A stretch of DNA of 22,114 nt from CAZMSD01 sp964568855 (lineage in GTDB: Bacteria > CAIWAD01). Each line of letters starts with the position of its first letter. Within the stretch, counting starts at the first letter, position 1. The notes under the pieces were generated by a model. The model saw only the letters and a list, made by a program, of their open reading frames with translations, made no database searches and was not told the origin of the DNA. The position numbers were made by a program, and so were the translations under genes. Positions 17,040-22,114 of this stretch are shown here, in pieces. Location of the stretch: contig CAZMSD010000051.1 of assembly GCA_964568855.1 (NCBI GenBank), positions 1 through 22,114 on the forward strand, given 5' to 3'.

Positions 17040-17483
17040 TCAGCTCGTGAGTGGAGGAGCGCGCGCTGGTGGGGGGAACGCTACGCTGCGGCCGGATGGA
17101 CTGGGTTTTGGGAACTGTAGATCACGATTACATGCTACAGGAGTGGGCAGGTAGTACGACTGCACTGGCAGCGATGGGTGCAGGTCCGTCGCTGGAACTC
17201 GTGCTCCGCTCGTCCGGACGACAGGCCGATCGCTGAGCAGGTGCAGCTTGAAGTGGTGGTGACTTTGGTCCTGCGGGGACTCGCCGTGGTGGTGATGCGC
17301 GACCTGGTACGGCAGAACTAGGACGTGGTCGTGCAGCGTATCCACCGGCTCGGAGTCGTGTTCAACCGCGGGATGATGCTGCAGTAGCGGGTGGACCTGG
17401 CTGATGCCGGCGATCAGCAGGGCCAGCGACCCCGCGACCAACCGGTCGATGAAACAGTGCCGTGATGAAGCAGCCGGTCGCAA
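17040..17483 (-). CDS. Small exported His-rich protein heading the metal-efflux operon
   Basis: This 147-aa product starts at TTG (17481-17483), with GGAGGG about 12 nt upstream; the start is uncertain. Residues about 12-30 form a hydrophobic signal or anchor (FIDRLVAGSLALLIAGISQVHP). Three His clusters follow: LLQHHPAVEHD (33-43), LHDHV (50-54) and HHHHGESPQDQSHHHFKLH (63-81). The C-terminus is Pro-rich (FPPPARAPP). His clusters after an export signal suggest periplasmic metal binding or sensing, comparable in position and character to small CzcI-type proteins of czc operons, although no sequence match is claimed. It lies 58 nt upstream of the channel gene on the same strand. The opposite strand also has short open frames, so coding status rests on the His pattern and context. 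Confidence 0.6.
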   Translation of the reverse strand: MRPAASSRHCFIDRLVAGSLALLIAGISQVHPLLQHHPAVEHDSEPVDTLHDHVLVLPYQVAHHHHGESPQDQSHHHFKLHLLSDRPVVRTSGARVPATDLHPSLPVQSYYLPTPVACNRDLQFPKPSPSGRSVAFPPPARAPPLTS

Positions 17484-17744
17484 GGTCTAAGTCCACCCTC
17501 CTGCTGGGCAATTACTGCTGTCCGCCTGTCGAGTCCGAGCCTCCGTGGGCCGGAACTTCCAAGATACATTATTTCATGTTGCTAGTGGAATTGTATCACG
17601 GACAAAGGACCTCGAGAAGAAAACGAAGAAGGTTACAGGGATCTCGGGATACGTAGACCGATTGTTATCTGGATACGCCAGGGTCCTCGCAGCCCCTGGT
17701 CCTGTGTGGGATCTGGGTCGTGATCCCATGCTTGTAGTGGGGAA

Positions 17745-17760
17745 GGGCCCTTCGGGGCCC
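17745..17760 (+). terminator. Very stable GC hairpin with UUCG loop
   Basis: GGGCCC (17745-17750) and GGGCCC (17755-17760) pair perfectly around TTCG, giving the C(UUCG)G tetraloop known for exceptional stability. It has no T-tract, so it is either a terminator-like structure or part of a repetitive palindromic element. The stem is self-complementary, so strand is not fixed. Confidence 0.4.
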
Positions 17761-17811
17761 CTACTGATTACCCGTCTTGGCTTTGAGCATATTCCAACGC
17801 AATTTGTCCCT

Positions 17812-17878
17812 AGATGGGGACATGTCTTCACTTCAGCTTTGAGACTGTCACCGCTTAAAGCTAAACCTGTCCCCATCT
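17812..17878. repeat. REP-like inverted repeat with nested stem
   Basis: AGATGGGGACA (17812-17822) and TGTCCCCATCT (17868-17878) are exact 11-bp inverted copies. Inside them, AGCTTT (17835-17840) pairs with AAAGCT (17857-17862). GTCCC (17806-17810) can alternatively pair with GGGAC (17817-17821). The TGGGGACAGG-type core resembles ends of repetitive palindromic elements mobilised by REP-associated transposases (family knowledge); no transposase is present here. Confidence 0.4.
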
Positions 17879-17979
17879 GTCCCAAAATGGCCTGCCCGAA
17901 GGTGTATTAAGATGTCGGAAACAGCATACAGAAGCGTAGAAAAGGGGCAACATGCTGACGCAATCCCTTGTTCTCTAAA

Positions 17980-18027
17980 CGCACCCAGGAGGAGTCGAAC
18001 CCCCAGCCTTCTGATCCGTAGTCAGAT
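17980..18027 (-). tRNA. tRNA-Arg(ACG) 3' fragment, predicted integration (att) site
   Basis: Read on the minus strand, this gives tRNA positions 26-73: A26, anticodon stem TCTGA, loop CTACGGA with anticodon ACG, stem TCAGA (5 of 5 pairs), variable loop AGGCT, T-stem GGGGG, loop TTCGACT, T-stem CCTCC (one G-T pair), acceptor strand TGGGTGC and discriminator G. No CCA is encoded. Upstream (above 18,027) the D-arm and the 5' acceptor strand GCACCCA are missing, so the tRNA is truncated exactly at its 5' half. Tyrosine recombinases commonly integrate into the anticodon-to-3'-end part of tRNA genes and leave such a duplicate. The fragment's polarity places the element to the right, where the integrase gene lies. 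Confidence 0.85.
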
Positions 18028-18036
18028 CTGAGTTGG

Positions 18037-18129
18037 TTTTACGAGCCTTTAGGAGCTGTTACGAACTATGTTAAAAGGCTATGAGACAAATAGATAAAGG
18101 GGCTTTTCCTTGTTCTGTATTTTTACGAG
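18037..18129. repeat. Direct and inverted repeats beside att site (possible integrase arm sites)
   Basis: TTTTACGAG occurs at 18037-18045 and again at 18121-18129, with a shorter TTACGA at 18059-18064. AGCCTTT (18044-18050) and AAAGGCT (18074-18080) form a 7-bp inverted repeat. The cluster lies between the tRNA fragment and the integrase start, where arm-type binding sites of lambda-like integrases usually sit. The assignment is inference from position. Confidence 0.35.
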
Positions 18130-18195
18130 GAATTATGATAGATCATGAAAAAGGTGGGAACAGAGTGGGAATGGGTTCGTGAATAGGAGGCGATC

Positions 18196-19350
18196 GTGAT
18201 ACGGTTCAGGTTCACAAAGAAGAAGTTAAGTGAGTTCAAGACCGAGAAACGTGTGCAGTTCATCTTTGATGAAGAGGTGCGTTCGCTGGCCTGCCTGGTG
18301 ACGCGCAACGGGAGTAAGTCATTCTTTGTAGTGAAAAAGCACAAGGGCAAGAAGAAGGAAATCCGGCTGGGCGCGATTGAAGAAATCCCAATCCCGAAAG
18401 CCCGCCAGCTGGCAGCCGAGACCATCCTAAAACTTGTTAGCGGTATTACTCCTGATGCTGGAAAGCCTGGCGATGAGCTGACTTTAAACGACACATTCAA
18501 CGACTACATCGAGTATACGAAGGCCCATAGAAAACCGAAGACTGTTGAAGGTTATCAATGGCAATGGAGAAAGCACCTTGAAAAATGGGGTGGCGAAGAG
18601 CTGGTTACAAGTTTGAAGCGAAACTCGGTCACAAAGTTGCACCTGCAAATTGGAAAGGAACATGGAAAGACTATCGCAAATCGAGTGGTTGCCTTATTGC
18701 GTGCTATCCTGAACTACGCGATTAAGGAGCGCGAGCTAGGAATCAGTAACCCTGCTTCGGGCATCAGTTTTTACAAGGAGAAAAAGCGGTCACGCCGTTT
18801 GGAAGTGGAAGAGCTCCCAGCCTTTTTTAAGGCGGTGCGGGAGGAGCCAAACGTGGATGTTCGCGATTGGGTGATGTTGGCTCTGTTCACAGGTGCCCGC
18901 AAGTCATACACGCTGGCGATGCGGTGGGCAGACTTAAACTTAGATCGTGGCTTATGGGTCATTCGTGCAGAAGAGTCAAAGACTAACGAAGAGCTGCCAG
19001 TTGTTTTGAGCGGTCGAGCAGTTCAGATCTTGCAGGACAGGCGGGAACGCATCACTGGAGACTATGTATTCCCTGGCAAACGCGGTGCAGCGCATATGGT
19101 GGACCCCAAGGCCGGATGGCAGCGTATACTAGACCGTGCGGGATTGGGAGACTTACGTATGCACGACTTAAGGCGCAGCTTGGCATCCTTCCAAATCGAT
19201 ACGGGAACACCACTTGAGGTGATACAAAAAACTCTAGGGCATGGTAACAAGACTACTACTGAGATCTATGCGAGAATGGCGCTGGATCCTGTAAGAGCAA
19301 GTATCGAAAAGGCCACTGAAGCCATTCTCGAGCAAGCTGAGGAATCCTAG
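18196..19350 (+). CDS. int: Tyrosine recombinase/integrase of the integrative element
   Basis: The 384-aa product starts at GTG (18196), 5 nt after TAGGAGG. Residues about 1-90 are an arm-binding domain with RNGSKSFFVVKKHKGKKKEIRLGAIEEIPIPKARQLA, typical of P4-like integrases. A SAM-like core-binding domain follows (about 95-185, FNDYIEYTKAHRKPKTVEGYQWQWRKHLEKWG). The catalytic domain (about 200-370) carries the full set: Arg235 (FTGARKS), Lys262 (EESKTNEE), His323 and Arg326 (MHDLRRS), His349 (TLGHGNK) and nucleophile Tyr358 (EIYARM). It appears intact. It catalyses site-specific insertion and excision, predicted here at tRNA-Arg(ACG), whose 3' fragment lies 169 nt upstream. Its base composition is visibly lower in GC than the chromosomal genes to the left, consistent with transfer. 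Confidence 0.95.
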   Translation: MIRFRFTKKKLSEFKTEKRVQFIFDEEVRSLACLVTRNGSKSFFVVKKHKGKKKEIRLGAIEEIPIPKARQLAAETILKLVSGITPDAGKPGDELTLNDTFNDYIEYTKAHRKPKTVEGYQWQWRKHLEKWGGEELVTSLKRNSVTKLHLQIGKEHGKTIANRVVALLRAILNYAIKERELGISNPASGISFYKEKKRSRRLEVEELPAFFKAVREEPNVDVRDWVMLALFTGARKSYTLAMRWADLNLDRGLWVIRAEESKTNEELPVVLSGRAVQILQDRRERITGDYVFPGKRGAAHMVDPKAGWQRILDRAGLGDLRMHDLRRSLASFQIDTGTPLEVIQKTLGHGNKTTTEIYARMALDPVRASIEKATEAILEQAEES

Positions 19351-19373
19351 TACGAAGCCATAATGGTAGGATT
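19343..19373 (+). terminator. Possible weak terminator after integrase
   Basis: AATCCTA (19343-19349) and TAGGATT (19367-19373) form an exact 7-bp stem overlapping the integrase stop region, with a loop of 17 nt followed by a short T-containing tail. It is AT-rich with a large loop, so termination is uncertain. Confidence 0.25.
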
Positions 19374-19860
19374 TCTAGTTTCGCAAGGACGCAAACAAGT
19401 TGCCAATACATGCCCAGCCGGTGCATCTCATTCGGCACAAATTCGTCCTACAAAATAACTCGCTTCTACCTCTATTCCGCATTGTGGAGCGTTGAACTGC
19501 AGCTGCTAATCAATGCACTAGCCCCGGCTTCTCTGCAGCCTATGATTTGACTCATTTTCTTTTAGCCTGTCACATTTTGCCTCGCCTCTCGCCCCATTAG
19601 GAGTTAAGCGATGAATAGATTTGGGCAATGAATTGTCTGTACCTCAAACTGCCGAACCTGTTGTAGATGTCTTACCAGCACTTGCGAAGTGGATTGCGTT
19701 CTATTGCAAGAGCTGTGACGATTTCAACCTGTGGTTTTTACCACGAAATGGGTAGTTGATGAGAAAGCAGCAACGCATGCTCAATTCTGTTCGAGTTCAT
19801 TGATTGGGGCAGTACACTTAGTGCTTCAATGCCCCGTCGTACTTAACTCGGAGCATGATG
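19374..19860. other. Non-coding stretch between integrase and HTH gene
   Basis: There is no confident gene in these roughly 490 nt. One plus-strand frame from 19615 to 19755 reads a protein-like peptide containing WIAFYCKSCDDFNLWF but lacks a good start. A short AGGAG-ATG minicistron (MNRFGQ, stop overlapping the next ATG) begins at 19611. The promoter for the HTH gene should lie near the right end, but no clear boxes were found. Confidence 0.4.
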
Positions 19861-20511
19861 ATGAGAACACTAAACAAACGCACTCCCATGCCCGACAGCC
19901 TGCCGCTGGATGTCGGCCAGGCTATCAAGGCCCTGAAGGAAGAGTTCGAAGCGCAGCTGAAGGCTCTGGAAGCCCGCGTCGGCCAGGCTATCACCAACAC
20001 GCTAAACAGCAGCGCGGCCAGCGGCCAATCCGTGCCGGGCGATAGCCCAGAAGGCGGCAAGATCGTAGACGCGGAAGTCCGCACCTTCGTCGGCAAGGAA
20101 TCCAGGGCCATGCGCAAACGCGTGCTCGCACTGGAGCAGCTATGCGGCCTGGCAGCCCTGCCCGACGACCAACCCATGCCTGAGTACACACCCGCCAAGC
20201 GAGGAAGGAAATCCGCACCGCGTGACGAGAACGGAAAAGTCGTGGACCCCGTCCTGCCGCGTGTCCGAGTCCTGATGACCACCCTGGGCGTCTCCGTCGA
20301 ACAGCTCGCTGCACTCCTCGGCGTAAGGAAGCGGTCCGTCTACCGATGGATGTCCAGAGACTCAAGCCCAAACCCGCAGGCAAAATTCCTCATCCGTCAA
20401 TGGGACCGGAAGGTCCAGGACGCGGACGACGAACAAATCGAAGCCTGGCGGCTGCAGGCAATCCGGCTCCACGAAGAGGAAGAAAGTGTCACGAAAAGTG
20501 ACGAGAAATAG
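19861..20511 (+). CDS. Coiled-coil and helix-turn-helix DNA-binding protein of the element
   Basis: Three ATG codons run in tandem (19855, 19858, 19861). The last has the best spacing (7 nt) to GGAG and is chosen, giving 216 aa. Residues about 20-44 form a heptad-like coiled coil (AIKALKEEFEAQLKALEARV), suggesting an oligomer. The middle is polar, with a basic AKRGRKS patch. Residues about 144-165 form a helix-turn-helix (GVSVEQLAALLGVRKRSVYRWMS), the 'VSxEQLAxLLGVxxRSVYRW' pattern of sequence-specific DNA binders. No catalytic motifs are seen. Plausible roles are repressor, partition or centromere-binding protein, or replication accessory factor; none is proven. Its last codons (ESVTKSDEK) are themselves written in the GTGTCACGAAA/GTGAC motifs that make up the palindromic array immediately downstream, suggesting that the protein may bind those sites (inference). 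Confidence 0.75.
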   Translation: MRTLNKRTPMPDSLPLDVGQAIKALKEEFEAQLKALEARVGQAITNTLNSSAASGQSVPGDSPEGGKIVDAEVRTFVGKESRAMRKRVLALEQLCGLAALPDDQPMPEYTPAKRGRKSAPRDENGKVVDPVLPRVRVLMTTLGVSVEQLAALLGVRKRSVYRWMSRDSSPNPQAKFLIRQWDRKVQDADDEQIEAWRLQAIRLHEEEESVTKSDEK

Positions 20512-20573
20512 GGTGACAAGAAAAGTGCCAGTGACACGAAACAGGGTGACAAGAAATGTGCATGAGGGTGACA
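20486..20573 (+). repeat. Left cluster of GTGACA/ACGAAA iteron-like motifs
   Basis: The motifs are GTGTCACGAAA (20486), AGTGACGAGAAA (20497), GGGTGACAAGAAA (20511), AGTGACACGAAA (20530), GGGTGACAAGAAA (20544) and GGGTGACA (20566). The two GGGTGACAAGAAA copies are identical and 33 nt apart, which is about three helical turns. The first motifs fall inside the 3' end of the HTH coding sequence. Multiple spaced copies resemble iterons or an operator array. Confidence 0.65.
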
Positions 20574-20794
20574 GGAGTGGACCGCTGGCTCCAAACTGCC
20601 TGAATTTCGTGGCATATCTCGACACCAATTTCGTGTCACAGTGAAAAACCGACTCCGCATTCAGAAAACGACCGAAGAGGGCGTGTGTCATGAAATTGGT
20701 GACAGAATATGCTATGAAATTCCAGCGTTTTGGAGCCAATGGGCAGAGATGTCACCCCGGTACACTTTTCTTGTCACCCTATTTCGTGACACCC
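20529..20794. repeat. Large imperfect palindrome (arms about 110 nt, spacer 45 nt)
   Basis: The left arm (20529-20639) and right arm (20685-20794) are inverted copies. Over the inner 53 nt (20587-20639 against 20685-20737), 41 positions match. After a one-base gap the outer part continues to match through GGGTGACA/TGTCACCC, GGGTGACAAGAAA/TTTCTTGTCACCC and GTGACACGAAA/TTTCGTGACAC. A second register also exists: 23 nt at 20504-20526 are repeated exactly inverted at 20763-20785. The differences between arms fall outside the GTGAC and GAAAT cores, as expected if a protein selects the cores. Candidate roles are replication origin, centromere, operator or a structured RNA/DNA hairpin. Confidence 0.8.
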
Positions 20795-21301
20795 GCACAA
20801 AAAAAGACACTCCGCAAGCCTTTGTAGCACAAGGGGATAGGGGAGAAACGAAAACTCGGAAGCTCGTTTGCGGGACACCTTGCCTGGATTTCCACCAAAA
20901 CTATCTCCCGGTAGCTTTGAAAAAAAAAGTGGACACGGGACTGGGGACAACCGAAGGAAGGGACTTGAACTTCTTTAAAGAAAACAAGAGAAAGGGCGTG
21001 TCCTGGGCAGGCCACCTAAAAGGCTACCTGAAATCGACTTTTTTTTATTTCAGGCCCACCCATAGACCTATATCCGAAATCCAACGGGAATGTCCCGAGA
21101 TACAAGGTTTATCGTGTCACTCCCAACTGTTCCATGCCCAAGCCCACATGCACCATGCCCCATGTAGAATCCAAGCTGGCGGACCGTCTGCATTCGGGCT
21201 AATCGCAATCTGCGCCTACGCGCCCGCCGCGCACCGCCGCAAACCGGCGCACGCGCCGACGCGAACCGGCGCACCCATACCGACAACCGAAAGGATCTGA
21301 T
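20795..21301 (+). other. Long leader before the nuclease gene, with palindromes and repeats
   Basis: There is no confident gene in these roughly 500 nt. A plus frame is open from a GTG at 20641 to a TGA at 21298-21300, one base before the nuclease ATG. It would run through the palindrome, lacks a ribosome binding site, and gives a low-quality product. Seen directly: TTCTTTAAAGAA, a perfect 12-bp palindrome (20971-20982); a hairpin CCTGAAAT/ATTTCAGG (21027-21034 with 21047-21054) around a T-rich loop; and a GC-rich tract with AACCGGCGCAC twice (21242-21252 and 21264-21274, 22 nt apart). Further GGACAC and GTGTC words occur. The nuclease promoter is probably here. Confidence 0.45.
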
Positions 21302-22114
21302 ATGAGCTTCCTCACCGAAGCAATCGAAAACACACCGCTGCTCGATACAGAGCTGCCCGAAGGATACAACCACCAGCGCGACTACCACTCCTACTCAAGC
21401 ATCGATACCTACGCACGATGCCCGCTGGCATACAAACGCAGATACATCGATCCCAAGATCATGGATGTGCCGCCACCTATCCCCGACCCCGAGTCTCCCG
21501 CCGTGCTCGGATCTCTCGTACACAGAGCCTTCGAGCTGACCACCGAGTTCCTCTGGAGCCGAAAACACAAAGGCATGTGCGCCAAGCGTGCTGCTATCTA
21601 CTACGACCGGCTCAACGATGCCTTCACCGAAATGCCAGAGGCCAACGGCCAGCTCCTGGCCGATGCCCAGGAGATCATCAAAGGCTGGCTGCCGCACGAG
21701 TCCGTCTACCATGACCAGATACGAGGACTCGAATGGCCCTTCGAGCTGGTCCTGGAAGAACCCAAACGCGACATCGTTATCAAGGGATTCATCGACCGCC
21801 TGGAAGTCATACCTGACGGCGTGATCAAAATCATCGACTACAAAACCAGCAGGCTCCTCTTCACGAAAGACGAGCTGAGACAATCCCTGCAAGGCTCCAT
21901 CTACGAAATGGCCGTCCGTGACTCCATGGCCCTGAATGTAGACGACGAGATGCCGGTAGATATCGAGTTCTGGATGCTCAGGCACCCAGGCGTAAGGCAG
22001 CGCACCTACAGGTCCAGCGAACAACTCATGCGAGCGTACACGCTGGTGGTCGGACTCGTCAAACGAATCGAGTCCTGCCGCAGCTTCCCGGCACAGCTCA
22101 ACAAGTACTGCGCA
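21302..22114 (+). CDS. RecB/Cas4-like PD-(D/E)XK nuclease, 3'-truncated by window end
   Basis: The frame is open from the ATG at 21302 (AAAGGAT 6-8 nt upstream) to the window edge, 271 codons with no stop. Motifs of the PDDEXK_1 family appear in order: SYSSIDTYARCP (30-41, with Cys40), GSLVHRAFE (70-78, His74), GFIDRLE (162-168, Asp165), IIDYKTS (177-183, catalytic Asp179-x-Lys181) and QGSIYEMAV (197-205, the Q-x-x-x-Y motif). The sequence breaks off at LNKYCA (Cys270). In Cas4 and AddB an early Cys plus three C-terminal Cys bind a 4Fe-4S cluster, so Cys40 and Cys270 may belong to one. Enzymes of this family are DNA exonucleases or endonucleases in recombination, CRISPR adaptation or phage replication. 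On a mobile element a role in recombination or end-processing is likely (inference). No cas1/cas2 or CRISPR array is in the window. Confidence 0.88.
   Translation, partial: MSFLTEAIENTPLLDTELPEGYNHQRDYHSYSSIDTYARCPLAYKRRYIDPKIMDVPPPIPDPESPAVLGSLVHRAFELTTEFLWSRKHKGMCAKRAAIYYDRLNDAFTEMPEANGQLLADAQEIIKGWLPHESVYHDQIRGLEWPFELVLEEPKRDIVIKGFIDRLEVIPDGVIKIIDYKTSRLLFTKDELRQSLQGSIYEMAVRDSMALNVDDEMPVDIEFWMLRHPGVRQRTYRSSEQLMRAYTLVVGLVKRIESCRSFPAQLNKYCA

Larger units (their letters stand above)
17484..17979. other. Non-coding stretch between efflux operon and element boundary
   Basis: No convincing gene is present in these 496 nt; open frames on both strands give unrecognisable products. The promoter of the efflux operon (minus strand) should lie near its left end, but no clear boxes stand out. 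Base composition falls from GC-rich to mixed. Two structured segments are listed separately: a UUCG hairpin (17745-17760) and an inverted repeat pair (17812-17878). Confidence 0.5.

Noticed and set aside
17545..17910. 121-aa plus-strand open frame before the tRNA fragment
   Set aside because: It runs through hairpins and REP-like repeats, lacks a ribosome binding site and resembles no protein.
17980..18027. Functional tRNA gene
   Set aside because: The 5' acceptor strand and D-arm are absent upstream, so only the 3' part is present.
20486..20794. CRISPR array
   Set aside because: The repeats are short, irregularly spaced and in both orientations, with no constant repeat-spacer periodicity and no cas1/cas2.

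Overview
The window looks like GC-rich chromosomal DNA of an uncultured Gram-negative bacterium of the FCB superphylum. The evidence is a type IX secretion (T9SS) C-terminal sorting domain, a TonB-dependent receptor with a carboxypeptidase-regulatory-like N-terminus, parallel beta-helix/PKD proteins opening with 'VPEDYxSIQ' repeats, and a TolC/HlyD/RND efflux operon. I cannot name the phylum with confidence; Delongbacteria- or Krumholzibacteriota-like lineages would fit, which is inference.

Region 1 (about 1-11,098) is a cell-surface and secretion block. On the minus strand, read right to left, lie a secreted Fn3 plus FGE/SUMF1-like protein, a very large three-module beta-helix/PKD/T9SS protein, and a small secreted protein. 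On the plus strand, diverging from the FGE-like gene, lie a TonB-dependent receptor and an S8 subtilase. Several of these genes are broken. The beta-helix gene has one in-frame TAA, the TonB receptor has a TAA-TAG pair at the start of a conserved barrel segment, and a minus-strand outer-membrane-barrel-like gene (10,355 to about 10,873) is split over three frames. Other genes here clearly end at TAG/TAA, so stop reassignment does not explain this. Gene decay or sequence error are the plausible readings.

Region 2 (11,099-17,483, minus strand) is an intact heavy-metal efflux operon in the order His-rich small protein, TolC-like outer-membrane channel, His-rich HlyD/CusB-like adaptor, CzcA/CusA-like RND pump. 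Genes are tightly spaced or overlapping. His clusters in the first and third products suggest handling of a soft divalent or monovalent metal.

Region 3 (about 17,980 to the right edge) is the left part of an integrated mobile element. Its boundary is a 48-nt 3' fragment of a tRNA-Arg(ACG) gene on the minus strand (17,980-18,027), lacking the 5' half. Next to it is a tyrosine recombinase (18,196-19,350). Beyond that lie a coiled-coil/helix-turn-helix DNA-binding protein, a remarkable large imperfect palindrome built from GTGACA/ACGAAA-type motifs (about 20,486-20,794), a roughly 500-nt leader, and a RecB/Cas4-like PD-(D/E)XK nuclease running off the window. The tRNA polarity predicts that the element continues to the right and ends near an intact tRNA-Arg(ACG). 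The palindrome next to the HTH gene is the best candidate for an undescribed cis-acting system, such as an origin, partition site or operator array.
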